Shown piece after piece: positions 1 to 9,062 of a stretch of 62,715 nt of DNA (the stretch's first letter is position 1; each line of letters opens with the position of its first letter). The stretch lies in the NCBI RefSeq assembly GCF_000710915.1, contig NZ_BAUA01000119.1, positions 1-62,715 of the forward strand, given 5' to 3'. The position numbers and the translations under genes were made by a program. Source of the stretch: Nocardia brasiliensis IFM 10847 (lineage in GTDB: Bacteria; Actinomycetota; Actinomycetes; Mycobacteriales; Mycobacteriaceae). A model generated the notes under the pieces. It was not told where the DNA came from, did no database searches, and was given only the letters and a program-made list of their open reading frames with translations.

Positions 1-930
1 GCGCCCGGTGTGTACGCGTCCGTAGGCCGCGCAGTCGTGCACCGACGGCAGCACCGCGACGAACGGCAGGTCGGGTCGCAGCTGAGCCAGCGCTTCGCGC
101 GACTGCTCCAGGTAGTCGACACTCACCTTCGGCGGAAGTGCCACGGGGCGACCGAGTTTCGAGAGTTTGGGCTGCAGCCAGTTGTAAGTCGCGCGGACCC
201 CGCGGCGCACGCCGGACGGGCGCACGTACCGGATCAGTTCGCGCAGCGCGGTCGGCAGCGGCGAGGGCAGCGAGTCCATCCCGCCGACCGCGAAGACCAC
301 CGCATGCGCGCGCGGCACGGCCGCCCACACGCGCGGGTCACCGATCAACGCCCAGTAGGCGTCTCGGCAGGTCCAGCCGATCCGGCCGACCAGTTCGACG
401 TCCCAGCCGAGTTCGGCGCCGACGAGATTGGGCCAGATCTGCGGATGATCCGCGGGCAGACCGCCTTTGGGCCCGAAGTACGACAGCGAATCGGCGATCA
501 CCAGCAGCACCGGTCGCTCGTCGGACGAATCGGCCACGGCCTGCGGTTGCCCGGACACATCCAGGGCGTCGGCCGCGGATTCGGCGATCAACTCGGCCGC
601 GCCGACCACCTCGGCGACCGGAGCATCGAGATCCTCGGATTCCGCTGTGCCCGTGTCGGGCTCGGCCGCCACGACCGAACCGACAGCGGTGCCGCGTACT
701 TCAGCGGGCGGGTCCACCGAACTGGCGGGCCGGGCGGAGTCGTCCGCGTCGGCGGTTCCCTGCGCGTCTTGCGCACCCGAATCCGTTCCGTCGGAGTCTG
801 TTTCGGTCGCCGCGGCCGGGGCTACCGGCGGCGGGCCGAACAGCGCATCCGGGATCGAACGTTCCGGTTTCGCCGAAGCTTTCCGGAACAGTTCGTCCGG
901 CACCTGCCGAATCGGATCTTCAGAGGACAT
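1..930 (-). CDS. octT: OctT-like SGNH acyltransferase, 3' end outside the window
   Basis: Homologue of the mycobacterial diglucosylglycerate octanoyltransferase (Rv2418c), which acylates the primer of methylglucose lipopolysaccharides; the assignment rests on sequence resemblance and on its place next to gpgP. 310 codons are visible and the C-terminus is off the left edge. The catalytic region starts near residue 139 (LLVIADSLSYFG, the nucleophile-Ser block of SGNH hydrolases) and continues with GRIGWTCRD and GGMDSLPS. The first ~138 residues are a low-complexity Ala/Asp/Glu/Pro tail that is far longer than the short N-terminus of the tuberculosis protein. The ATG overlaps the gpgP stop by 11 nt, so it is translationally coupled as last gene of nadD-rsfS-gpgP-octT. 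Confidence 0.8.
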   Translation of the reverse strand, partial: MSSEDPIRQVPDELFRKASAKPERSIPDALFGPPPVAPAAATETDSDGTDSGAQDAQGTADADDSARPASSVDPPAEVRGTAVGSVVAAEPDTGTAESEDLDAPVAEVVGAAELIAESAADALDVSGQPQAVADSSDERPVLLVIADSLSYFGPKGGLPADHPQIWPNLVGAELGWDVELVGRIGWTCRDAYWALIGDPRVWAAVPRAHAVVFAVGGMDSLPSPLPTALRELIRYVRPSGVRRGVRATYNWLQPKLSKLGRPVALPPKVSVDYLEQSREALAQLRPDLPFVAVLPSVHDCAAYGRVHTGR

Positions 931-1588
931 CCGGGGCCACCTTCGCAGCTGCGTTCCACACGTCGAGACGCCAGCCGGGCTGGTCGATGCTCGGACCGTG
1001 GCTGCTGAGCTGCACCCAGCTGGTATTGGCCAGTCCACCGAGGACCGGCCAGTTGGCTGGCGGCAGGTCGAGCAGCGCGGCCGTGAGGCCTGCGATCAGC
1101 CCGCCGTGCGCCACCAGGATGATAGTCCGGCCCGGCCAGTCCTGCCGCTCGACGAGTAATTCCCGCACGACCGGCAGCGCCCGTGCGCCGACCTCCAGTT
1201 TGGTCTCGCCGTTGGGCGGCCGAAAGCCGGGGTTACGACGCCATTCCAGGCGCGCGCCGGGGTAATCGGCGTCCACCTCCAGATGCGTCAGGCCTTCCCA
1301 GTCACCGAGATCGGTTTCGCGTAGCCGCTGATCGGGCACCACATCCAGCGCGGTGTGCTCGGCCAGCGCGGACGCGGTGTCGAAGGCGCGCCGCAGATCC
1401 GACGAGACGATGGCGATGGCATTGCGGGAAACGAGTTCGCGCGCCGCCTCTTTCGCCTGCCTGCGACCGAGTTCGGTGAGATCGGTATCGATCTGCCCCT
1501 GCATCCGGTCGGCGGCGTTCCATTCGGTCTGGCCGTGGCGCAACAGGATCAACGTGCGCACGCTGGCATATTTGTTCACGACTGCCAC
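920..1588 (-). CDS. gpgP: Glucosyl-3-phosphoglycerate phosphatase
   Basis: Histidine-phosphatase superfamily enzyme that removes the phosphate from glucosyl-3-phosphoglycerate to give glucosylglycerate, the second step of methylglucose lipopolysaccharide synthesis. 222 aa, the family length. LRHGQT carries the phospho-accepting His18; VAHGGL supplies the second His (161). The C-terminal ending RLDVWNAAAKVAPDVL is close to that of Rv2419c. The start is GTG, preceded by a GAGGGGGAG ribosome site that overlaps the rsfS stop 18 nt upstream. Downstream it overlaps octT, which acts later in the same pathway, supporting the assignment over a generic phosphoglycerate mutase. Confidence 0.9.
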   Translation of the reverse strand: MAVVNKYASVRTLILLRHGQTEWNAADRMQGQIDTDLTELGRRQAKEAARELVSRNAIAIVSSDLRRAFDTASALAEHTALDVVPDQRLRETDLGDWEGLTHLEVDADYPGARLEWRRNPGFRPPNGETKLEVGARALPVVRELLVERQDWPGRTIILVAHGGLIAGLTAALLDLPPANWPVLGGLANTSWVQLSSHGPSIDQPGWRLDVWNAAAKVAPDVL

Positions 1589-1606
1589 CCGGCTACTCCC
1601 CCTCGT

Positions 1607-2023
1607 TCACTCGGCGTCGCTGTCCGCGTCACCGTTCACCGCCGCGGGCCGGTTCTCCGGCGCGCCGATGCCGTCCACCGGCACCACCGGGCAGTCTTTC
1701 CACAACCGTTCCAGCGCATAGAAATTGCGCTCGTCGTTGTGCTGGATGTGCACCACGACGTCGACGTAGTCGAGCAGCGCCCAGCGCCCCTCCCTGGTGC
1801 CTTCGCGCCGCACCGGCTTGTGCCCGGCTTCGCGCAGCTTCTCCTCGACGTTGTCGACGATGGCGTTCACCTGGCGCTCGTTCGGCGCGGAGGCGATGAC
1901 GAAGCAGTCGGTGATCACCAGCTGCTCCGACACGTCGAGCACCACGACGTCGGTGGCCAGCTTCTCGTCCGCCGCCAGCGCAGCAACCTGCGCGATCTCG
2001 ACCGACTCGACCGATGCCGTCAT
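1607..2023 (-). CDS. rsfS: Ribosomal silencing factor RsfS
   Basis: Binds ribosomal protein uL14 and blocks joining of the 30S and 50S subunits, lowering translation on nutrient stress. 138 aa. The RsfS/DUF143 core is clear: DVSEQLVITDCFVIAS, then GRWALLDYVDVVVHI and FYALERLW. ATG start with AGGGGCGGG a few bases upstream. The gene lies 26 nt after nadD, the same pairing seen in most actinobacteria. The short acidic C-terminal tail (DADSDAE) is not conserved in the family. Confidence 0.95.
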   Translation of the reverse strand: MTASVESVEIAQVAALAADEKLATDVVVLDVSEQLVITDCFVIASAPNERQVNAIVDNVEEKLREAGHKPVRREGTREGRWALLDYVDVVVHIQHNDERNFYALERLWKDCPVVPVDGIGAPENRPAAVNGDADSDAE

Positions 2024-2049
2024 GCCCGCCCCTCGCTACGCATTTTCAC

Positions 2050-2691
2050 TCAGCTACCTTCCGCTTCTGCGGCCTCGTACAGGTGCCGCTTCGATATGTA
2101 CTGCACCACGCCATCGGGGACGAGGTACCACACCGGCCGGTTCTCGGCGGCGCGGCGACGGCATTCGCTCGACGAGATCGCCAGCGCGGGGATTTCGATC
2201 ATGGTCACCGCGTCGGCCGGCAGGTCGCGCAGATGCTCTTCGAGATGATCGGTATTCAGTTCATACCCCGGACGGCTCACCCCGACAAACCTCGCCAGTT
2301 CGAACAGTTCCGCCCAATCCTGCCATGTCAGGATGTTGGCCAGCGCATCCGCTCCGGTGATGAAGAACAGCTCGGCGTCGGGATGCTTGCTGCGCATCTC
2401 GCGCAGGGTGTCGACGGTGTAGGTGACTTTCTCCCGGTCGATGTCCGCGCGACTGACCGAGAAGCTCGGATTGGAGGCGGTCGCGATCACGGTCATCAGG
2501 TAACGGTCCTCGGCGGGGCTGACCTGTTTGTCCGCCTTCTGCCACGGCTGACCGGTGGGAACGAAGATCACCTCGTCGAGGTCGAACCGGTCGGCGACCT
2601 CGCTGGCGGCGACCAGGTGACCGTGGTGGATGGGGTCGAAGGTGCCGCCCATCACACCCAGTTTGCGGCCGCGCCGGCCTGTCTCTTGCAT
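2050..2691 (-). CDS. nadD: Nicotinate-nucleotide adenylyltransferase
   Basis: Transfers AMP from ATP to nicotinate mononucleotide to form deamido-NAD, an essential step of NAD synthesis. 213 aa. GGTFDPIHHGH (residues 15-25) is the nucleotidyltransferase T/HxGH signature, and ISSSECRRR near the C-terminus is the (I/S)SxxxR ATP-binding motif. The frame stays open upstream to about position 3057, but homology begins at the ATG chosen here. A TAAGCT box ends 8 nt before this ATG, so nadD probably heads a leaderless operon with rsfS, gpgP and octT. Confidence 0.95.
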   Translation of the reverse strand: MQETGRRGRKLGVMGGTFDPIHHGHLVAASEVADRFDLDEVIFVPTGQPWQKADKQVSPAEDRYLMTVIATASNPSFSVSRADIDREKVTYTVDTLREMRSKHPDAELFFITGADALANILTWQDWAELFELARFVGVSRPGYELNTDHLEEHLRDLPADAVTMIEIPALAISSSECRRRAAENRPVWYLVPDGVVQYISKRHLYEAAEAEGS

Positions 2692-2699
2692 GAGTGCCG

Positions 2700-2705
2700 A
2701 GCTTA
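2700..2705 (-). promoter_or_regulatory. -10 box (TAAGCT) of the nadD operon
   Basis: TAAGCT on the minus strand, 8 nt upstream of the nadD ATG. This is the spacing expected when transcription starts at or next to the initiation codon. No convincing ribosome site lies between box and ATG. Confidence 0.55.
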
Positions 2706-2748
2706 ACCGGTCGGCTGCCGGTCGCCGGGGCCGGTAAGCCGCGGACCG

Positions 2749-2776
2749 GCGGCTGCGGGCAACCGCCCGCAGCCGC
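2749..2776 (-). terminator. Hairpin terminator after the TPR gene
   Basis: Perfect 12-bp inverted repeat (arm GCGGCTGCGGGC) with a 4-nt loop, immediately after the stop of the TPR gene. There is no U-tract, which is common for actinobacterial terminators. It separates the chaperone/TPR unit from the nadD promoter. Confidence 0.65.
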
Positions 2777-2777
2777 G

Positions 2778-4784
2778 CTATTCGCCGGATGCTTCCCCGT
2801 CCAGCATTTCGTCCAGCTGTCTGCGCGTCTCCGCGAGTTCGTCGCTCACCTCCGCGCTCGGGGCGGCCTGCTCGAGCTCCACGATCAGGGCGTGCATCGC
2901 CCGGAACCACGGCCGGTCCGGTTCGGCGCCGTAGCCCCACAGCTGCAACCAGGCCGCCGAGCGCACGCACCGGGTCCGAGACACCACCTCGCCGAGTTCC
3001 CCGAACAGTTCGGCGGCGCGCAGATACGCCGCCAGCGCCTCCTCGGGGCGTTCGCAATAGTCCAGCGCCGTCGCGGCGGACCAGGCCAGTTCGGCGTGCA
3101 GCGCGCGCCGTTCGGGATCACGCTCCACCAGCCGGGCGCCCTCGGCGAACTGACGCGCGGCCTCCTCGTACCGGTGCAACGCCTTCAGTGACGCGCCGAA
3201 CTGCGCGCGCACGGTGGCCAGTTCGGCGGCCGGATAGGGCACATCGGCCGTCATGACTTCCTCGAACAGCGCGACGGCCTCGCCGTGCCGGGCCGCCCGG
3301 TGGAAGGCCCGCGCCGCGATCACCGTGTGATGCAGCAGATCCGGTTCGGACAATCCCTCCCAGCGCGCGCCCGCGCGCACCGCCGCGTCGGCCAGGTCCA
3401 ATTCGCGACCGTGTTGTCCGGCCAGGGCGATGACGAGCTGGGAACTGAGCCGGGCCAGATGCTCGGCGGGCAAGACCGCGACACCGATCGCCAGCGCCTC
3501 GCGCAGATGCCCTTCGGCCGCGGCCGGCGCGGCGGCGAGTTCCGCGGTGCCGAGTTCGGCGAGCCGCAGCGCTTCGGCCCGGCGGTCGTCGGCCGAGCTG
3601 CCCGCCCATTCCGCGGCGACCACCGTGCGTTCGACGCAGTCCGCGGCGGCGATCTCGTCCACCGCGGCACGCACGCTGACCACCTCGAGCTGCTTGCTGC
3701 GCAGTCCGAGCGGCAGCCGTTCCACCAGTGGTTGCGCGGCCAACCGCGCGGCGATCCGGGTGCTCACCGCGGTGTTGCCGTTGCGCAGGTCGTACCGGGT
3801 GCACAGGCCGGCGATCTCCGTATCGAGTTCGGCCAGCAGCGAATACGCGGTCCCGCTGCCGATGGGCAGATAGCCCAGGCCCAGGGTTTGCAATCGGCGC
3901 AGCAGGACGCTCACGCCGGTGATGAACGCGAGCCGCGCGCCGACGTCCGCACCGGGCTCGGTGAGCCAGCGGGAGTGCTCGGCGAGAATCTCCAGCCCGC
4001 GCCCCTCGTTCCCGGTGAGCGCGCAGAATTCGATGTGCTGGGCCACCGACGGCCGCAGACTGTCGCTGTGCCGCACCAGCGGATACCCCGTGAGGTGCGC
4101 ACCCCGTGCCTCGGCGATGCGCCCGGTGCGCAGCAGCGGCAACAGCGCCTGCGCCAGCACCCGATGCGGCTCCTCGCTACAGCTGTGCGCCCCGTCGAGC
4201 ACCGACTGCCAGTGCGCGAGCGCGGCTTCGTCGTCGCCGAGAGCCGCACTGCCGGTACCCCATTCGTTGCGTTCGCAGGCTTCGCAGTCGGACATGCCGT
4301 CACGGGGCGCGGCCATGGCCTGCTCGTGCAGCCGGGCGCCCTGCTCGGCATCGCCGAGCTTGCGGGCCAGCTCACCGCGCAGCGCGAGCACCGGTCGCAG
4401 ACTGTAACCGCGCTGCCGGTACCGATTTTCGAGCTCTTCGAACCAGCGGTGCACGGTCGGCAGCGGGATCGCCGGATTGTCGATCAGCCCCCAGGTCATC
4501 CATTTCAGGTACCAGTGCACCGAATACGTCAGCGGACCCAGCTCGGCCGGGTACTGGTCGTAGATCTGCAGCAGTCGGCCGTAGGCGACCGGCGCGAGGT
4601 CGCGCTCGCTCGCATAGGTGTAGGACTCGGCAAGCTCCAGCAGCACCCGTCCTTCGAGGTGCCGGTCGGTGGCCGATTTGGCCGCTGCCGCAAGCATTTC
4701 CAGCCGTTCGACGCGAAGCCGACCGTGCGGCAACGAATAGACCTGCGCCAGCGCGTCCTTGATCTCGGCGGTGTCCACGTTCAC
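2778..4784 (-). CDS. Large TPR-like helical-repeat protein coupled to the Hsp90-like gene
   Basis: 668 aa, no catalytic motif seen. The sequence is Ala/Leu/Glu-rich helical repeat throughout, with TPR-like pairs such as ALFEEVMTADVPYPAAELATVRAQFGASL split over helices, SLKALHRYEEAARQF and RPEEALAAYLRAAELFGEL in the last third. The frame is open further upstream, but that part is the antisense shadow of the chaperone gene. The GTG chosen here overlaps the chaperone stop in a GTGA tetranucleotide and begins a plausible helix (DTAEIKDALAQVY). The tight coupling suggests a dedicated co-chaperone or client adaptor; that role is inference. Confidence 0.8.
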   Translation of the reverse strand: MNVDTAEIKDALAQVYSLPHGRLRVERLEMLAAAAKSATDRHLEGRVLLELAESYTYASERDLAPVAYGRLLQIYDQYPAELGPLTYSVHWYLKWMTWGLIDNPAIPLPTVHRWFEELENRYRQRGYSLRPVLALRGELARKLGDAEQGARLHEQAMAAPRDGMSDCEACERNEWGTGSAALGDDEAALAHWQSVLDGAHSCSEEPHRVLAQALLPLLRTGRIAEARGAHLTGYPLVRHSDSLRPSVAQHIEFCALTGNEGRGLEILAEHSRWLTEPGADVGARLAFITGVSVLLRRLQTLGLGYLPIGSGTAYSLLAELDTEIAGLCTRYDLRNGNTAVSTRIAARLAAQPLVERLPLGLRSKQLEVVSVRAAVDEIAAADCVERTVVAAEWAGSSADDRRAEALRLAELGTAELAAAPAAAEGHLREALAIGVAVLPAEHLARLSSQLVIALAGQHGRELDLADAAVRAGARWEGLSEPDLLHHTVIAARAFHRAARHGEAVALFEEVMTADVPYPAAELATVRAQFGASLKALHRYEEAARQFAEGARLVERDPERRALHAELAWSAATALDYCERPEEALAAYLRAAELFGELGEVVSRTRCVRSAAWLQLWGYGAEPDRPWFRAMHALIVELEQAAPSAEVSDELAETRRQLDEMLDGEASGE

Positions 4785-6631
4785 TCCGTCTCGTCGCCGG
4801 TGCCGGTGGCACGACGCGTTGCCCAGCTGAGGAATTCGCCGAAGGCGCGGTTGAGCAGCGCGGTGTCGGCGGGCCGCAGCGGGCGGTGGGTCATCAGCAG
4901 GGCCTGGCCGTACAGCGATTCCACCGCGGTCTTCAGGAACGCGGAGTCGCTGATCCGGGACAGCCTGCGCACGATCGGGCTGTGGTGGTTCAGCACGAGC
5001 TGAGCACGCGGTGCGGCCGCATCGAGCGCACCGAGGATCTCCGACCACAGCTCGTCCGCGCCGAGCGCGGTCTCGGCCCTGGTGCGCTCGTTGCGCGCGG
5101 CCCGGCCGTCCAGGTACAGCGCGGGTACCGAAAGCGGATGGAAGGCACGCAGAATCACGTCGCAGGACAGGGGATCGAGCACCGCGCGGGCCGTGGTCAG
5201 AACCGGGGTCAAGGCCAGTTCCTCGGCGGGGTCGACCGGATCGAGCGCTGCCGTAAGGGTGTTCACGTCGAGGTCGACCACCTCCACATCGGGTAGTAGT
5301 CGCGGTAGCAACGCCACCAGTTCCCGGTCGTAGGCGTAGCCGCCGTTGACGATGCCGATGCCCTGCGCGGCCGCGGTCGAGGCCACCTGACGGAACTCTT
5401 CCACCGTCGAGGTGATCCGGATGACCGGGTGGTTACGCGCGAAGTCGGCGAGCGGTACCCGGCCGTCGGTGGTCTCGAAGTGCAAGTGCGGCAGCATGAT
5501 CCGGAACAGTTCGGGCGAATGCCGGGCCATCGCCTTGACCCCGAGCGCGTGCACCGCGAGGAACGCGGCCAGGCGTTGCGGCTGCTCGGCGGCGATCTCG
5601 GTGAGCCAGTCGCGCACCCGATCGCCGAGCACCTCGCGGATGATGGCGAGCCGCTCGTCCTCGTAGAGCCCTTCGCGAGAGGCGGTCGGTCGCAACGAGT
5701 CGGTGTCGATCACGCAGCGCACGAAGAACGCCCAGTCCGGCAGCAGGCCGCGGACGGCGTCACCGAGCAGCATGCCCTTCAGGTAGACCCGGTGCGCGCT
5801 GCTCTCGGCCGGATTGCCCGGCTGGGCAAGGACATACGCGACACCGGTGACCCCCGCGAGCTCCGCGTCCAGGTCGATCACGTCCAGCGGCGCGAAACCG
5901 AGTGTGCGCTCACCGAATTCGAGCAGCGCCGCCCGGCGCTCGGCCTGGGACGGATAGTCGCGATGCCACACCGCGGGCCCGTCGGTGACCGGCACGATGA
6001 TGCCGTCGGACTCGACCGTCACCGCATACGGCAGCAGCGAACCGAATTCGCGGGCGAGCTCGATCACCCGGCGCGGCGCGAACCACGACTCGGCGCCCGC
6101 CCGCGGGGTGAGCCGCACCGTCGTGCCCGGCTCGGGATAGGCCTTCGGCTCCAGCACGCGCACCGAGTAGGTGCCGTCGGCGGCGGCCAGCCATTCGACC
6201 GGCGGGGCGGCGGGGTCCGCGGCGGAGCGGGTGACCACCTGGATCGTCTCGGCCACCGTGAAGCAGGCCAGCAGGCCGATCCCGAACTGCCCGAGGAACT
6301 CGCGGCGCGCGCCCTCGATCTCGTCCCGCTTCGAGGAGCGGCCGATGGTGGCCAGGAAGCGGTGCACGTCCGCCTCGGTGAGCCCCACCCCGGGATCGGC
6401 GATCCGCAGGCCGCGCTCGTCCACACCGATCCGAATCGCGGTGGGCGCCAGCCGGTCTCGCGCGGCCCGCGCCGTGACGGCGTCCACCGCGTTCTGCAGC
6501 AGCTCGCGCAGATAGACGCGCGGGCTCGAGTACAAGTGGTGCGACAGTAAATCGACGATCCCCCGTAGATCCACCTGGAACGCATAACTGTCCGCCACCG
6601 CCGCCGCCCCGTTCGGCGTTCTTTCCACCAT
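4781..6631 (-). CDS. Hsp90/HtpG-family ATPase, divergent
   Basis: 616 aa, with a GHKL ATPase domain at the N-terminus: YLRELLQNAVDA (ATP-binding Glu and Asn), ADPGVGL (Asp-Gly box), GRSSKRDE lid, and GQFGIGLLACF (glycine-rich box). The middle domain contains RVYLKGMLL and the TDSLRPTASREGL segment typical of HtpG, which contacts the ATP gamma-phosphate. It differs from classical HtpG in the Asp-Gly box and in a shortened C-terminal dimerisation region. Family proteins are cytosolic folding chaperones. It is transcribed as a pair with the following TPR gene and is not part of the conserved tuberculosis gene order here. Confidence 0.85.
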   Translation of the reverse strand: MVERTPNGAAAVADSYAFQVDLRGIVDLLSHHLYSSPRVYLRELLQNAVDAVTARAARDRLAPTAIRIGVDERGLRIADPGVGLTEADVHRFLATIGRSSKRDEIEGARREFLGQFGIGLLACFTVAETIQVVTRSAADPAAPPVEWLAAADGTYSVRVLEPKAYPEPGTTVRLTPRAGAESWFAPRRVIELAREFGSLLPYAVTVESDGIIVPVTDGPAVWHRDYPSQAERRAALLEFGERTLGFAPLDVIDLDAELAGVTGVAYVLAQPGNPAESSAHRVYLKGMLLGDAVRGLLPDWAFFVRCVIDTDSLRPTASREGLYEDERLAIIREVLGDRVRDWLTEIAAEQPQRLAAFLAVHALGVKAMARHSPELFRIMLPHLHFETTDGRVPLADFARNHPVIRITSTVEEFRQVASTAAAQGIGIVNGGYAYDRELVALLPRLLPDVEVVDLDVNTLTAALDPVDPAEELALTPVLTTARAVLDPLSCDVILRAFHPLSVPALYLDGRAARNERTRAETALGADELWSEILGALDAAAPRAQLVLNHHSPIVRRLSRISDSAFLKTAVESLYGQALLMTHRPLRPADTALLNRAFGEFLSWATRRATGTGDETE

Positions 6632-6694
6632 GGCTGGCGATCCTGCCCGAACGGCCCAATGGTTCTCTTAACGATCGCTGATGGCGGCCGATCG

Positions 6695-8122
6695 TTACAC
6701 CGGGAGCAGGCGCGATACCACCGCGGTCAACTGCCGGGCCGAGCGGCATTCGTGCATCTCGATGACATCCTGGTACTTATCGGCGGCCGAATCGCCCGAA
6801 CCCCAGTTGGTGCGCATCTCCGGATTGAGCCAGTGCGCGTGCTTGGCGGTGCGCACGAGCGACCGCAGCGTCTCCAGGTCGGGATCGCGGTAGTTGGTGC
6901 GTGCGTCGCCGAGGATCAGCAGCGAACTGCGCGCGGTGACCGCGTCGGGGTAGTTCCTGGCGAAGCTGGCGAGCGCGTTGCCGTAGTCGGAATGCCCGTC
7001 CATGCCGACTACGCCGGCCTCGGTGAAGATCCGCGCCATCGCCTTGTCCAGCTGGGTGCGCGGATCGAAGAACCGGGTCACCTCGTCGGTCTGATCGACG
7101 AACGCGAAAATCCTTACCCGCGAAAACTGTTCACGCAACGCGCTGACCAGCAGCAGGGTGAAATTGCTGAAGCCGGCCACCGAGCCGGACACATCACACA
7201 GCAGCACCAACTCCGGTCGACCGGGGCGCGGCTTGCGGTTCACCAGATCGATCGGGACGCCGCCGGTGGACATCGACTTGCGCAGCGTCTTGCGCAGATC
7301 GATCTCGCCGCGCCGGGAATGCCTGCGCCGCACCGCGAGTCGCGAGGCGAGAACGCGAGCCAGCCGCTGCGTGCTGCGCCGCATCTCGGCGAGTTCGGAT
7401 TCGGAGGCGCGCAGGAAGTCGACATCCTCGGATTGCCGTGCGACGCCATAACTGGCGACGCGCTCGCGACCGATCCGCTCGGCCACCCGCCGCCGGGTCT
7501 CGGCCTCCACCGACGCGCGGAACCCGTCGATGCGCCCGCGGGCGGTGCGCCGGGCGATCTCGGTGTCGAACGCGCTGACGTCCGGCCCGGCCGCGAGCCC
7601 GGCCAGGATCTTGGCCAGCAAGGTCTGCGGCTGAACGTCTTTCAGGGCTTGATAGGCCGAGAACGAGGAACCGCTGGCCGACTGGTACTGACCGAGTTGA
7701 TCGACGAGCTGGGCGGCGAGTGCTTCGAGTCGTGCCTCGGCCGATTCCTCGGTCAGCAACTGCGCGAGCAATTCGCGCAGCGCCGCGATATCCACCTCGC
7801 CCGCCGCGTTGCGCGGGATCTCCACCTCGTCCCGCGCGGCGGTGCGCTCCCCCAGCGCCACTGGAAACCACAGATCGAACAAGCCGTCGAACGTCGCGCG
7901 GTGCGTGGTCCGGCGCAGTAGGGCGCAGGCGAGACCTTCGCGCAGCACGTCACGGTCGAGCAGGTCGAGCACGGTGACCACGCGGCCCGCGTCCACCGTC
8001 TCCGACGGACCCACCGGGATGCCGCGCTCGCGCAGCGCCTCGACGAACCCGACCAGGTGGCCGGGCAGTCCGTGCGGCGCGTGCAACTCCGGTTCCGGCG
8101 CGGGCAGCGATCGCGCGGGCAT
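6695..8122 (-). CDS. VWA-domain (CoxE-like) protein partner of MoxR
   Basis: 475 aa. The C-terminal half is a von Willebrand A domain with the MIDAS motif DVSGS near residue 311 and a downstream Asp-containing GDARTNY. The N-terminal half is the helical region typical of CoxE-like proteins. Such proteins act with MoxR AAA+ ATPases as metal-dependent adaptors in assembly or activation of enzyme complexes; the client here is unknown. The ATG follows the MoxR stop after 3 nt. The pair and its place after proA match Rv2425c-Rv2427c. Confidence 0.85.
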   Translation of the reverse strand: MPARSLPAPEPELHAPHGLPGHLVGFVEALRERGIPVGPSETVDAGRVVTVLDLLDRDVLREGLACALLRRTTHRATFDGLFDLWFPVALGERTAARDEVEIPRNAAGEVDIAALRELLAQLLTEESAEARLEALAAQLVDQLGQYQSASGSSFSAYQALKDVQPQTLLAKILAGLAAGPDVSAFDTEIARRTARGRIDGFRASVEAETRRRVAERIGRERVASYGVARQSEDVDFLRASESELAEMRRSTQRLARVLASRLAVRRRHSRRGEIDLRKTLRKSMSTGGVPIDLVNRKPRPGRPELVLLCDVSGSVAGFSNFTLLLVSALREQFSRVRIFAFVDQTDEVTRFFDPRTQLDKAMARIFTEAGVVGMDGHSDYGNALASFARNYPDAVTARSSLLILGDARTNYRDPDLETLRSLVRTAKHAHWLNPEMRTNWGSGDSAADKYQDVIEMHECRSARQLTAVVSRLLPV

Positions 8123-8125
8123 CGG

Positions 8126-9010
8126 TCAGGCCAGCTTCAGCTCGGCCAGCGCACGCTGGTGATCACTCTGGTGTTTGAGCACCACGCCGAGCGTGGCGCG
8201 CACCGTGGTGTCGTCCAGATCGTGCAGGCCGAGCGCGAGCAGCGTGCGGCCCCAGTCGATCGATTCGGCGACCGAGGGCAGCTTCTTCAGTTGCATGCCG
8301 CGCAGCACGTGCACGATCCGCACCAGCTGGGCGGCGACGGCGGCGGACAGCTCCGGCACCCGGCTGGCCAGGATGCGGCGTTCCAGTTCCTCGTCCGGGA
8401 AATCCAGGTGCAGGTACAGGCAGCGCCGCTTGAGCGCCTCGGACAGTTCGCGGGTGGCGTTGGAGGTGAGCACCACGAACGGCTTGCGGCTCGCGGTGAT
8501 GGTGCCCAGTTCCGGCACGGTCACCGCGAAATCGCTGAGCACCTCGAGCAGCAGGCCCTCGATCTCGACATCGGCCTTGTCGGTCTCATCGATCAGCAGC
8601 ACGGTGGGCTCACTGCGGCGGATCGCGGTGAGCAACGGCCGCGACAGCAGGAACTCCTCGGTGAAAACGTCGGCTTTCGTTTCTTCCCAGTCGTTTTCGC
8701 TGGACGCCTGGATACGCAGGATCTGCTTGGCGTGATTCCACTCGTACAGCGCGCGGGCCTCGTCGACCCCTTCGTAGCACTGGAGGCGGACCAGTTCGGC
8801 GGCGGAAGTCTGCGCGACCGCGCGCGCCAGCTCGGTCTTGCCGACGCCCGCCGGACCCTCGATGAGCAGCGGTTTGCCCAGCCGGTCGGCGAGGAACACC
8901 GAGGTGGCCGTGGCCTTGTCGGCGAGATAGCCCGTTTCGGCGAGCCGATCGATCACATCCTCGACCGAGGTGAAGATCGGCTCCTGGGGCGTCTCGGGAA
9001 TGGGGGCCAC
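8126..9010 (-). CDS. MoxR-family AAA+ ATPase
   Basis: 294 aa. Walker A GPAGVGKT (52-59), Walker B LLIDETDKAD (Asp141/Glu142), sensor 1 LTSNATRELS and an arginine-finger region ALKRRCLYL. MoxR ATPases remodel protein complexes, usually together with a VWA protein, which follows directly. GTG start with an AAGGAAGGA ribosome site about 7 nt upstream. It lies 52 nt after proA, in one apparent transcription unit. Confidence 0.9.
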   Translation of the reverse strand: MAPIPETPQEPIFTSVEDVIDRLAETGYLADKATATSVFLADRLGKPLLIEGPAGVGKTELARAVAQTSAAELVRLQCYEGVDEARALYEWNHAKQILRIQASSENDWEETKADVFTEEFLLSRPLLTAIRRSEPTVLLIDETDKADVEIEGLLLEVLSDFAVTVPELGTITASRKPFVVLTSNATRELSEALKRRCLYLHLDFPDEELERRILASRVPELSAAVAAQLVRIVHVLRGMQLKKLPSVAESIDWGRTLLALGLHDLDDTTVRATLGVVLKHQSDHQRALAELKLA

Positions 9011-9062
9011 GTGCAGTCCTTCCTTCGGAGGCGAACGGAATGCGGACCGCTCGCCCCTCTAC

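Noticed and set aside
4785..5048. Longer N-terminus for the TPR gene
   Set aside because: The extra 88 codons lie over the Hsp90-like gene and encode Arg/Pro-rich shadow sequence. The GTGA overlap start fits better.
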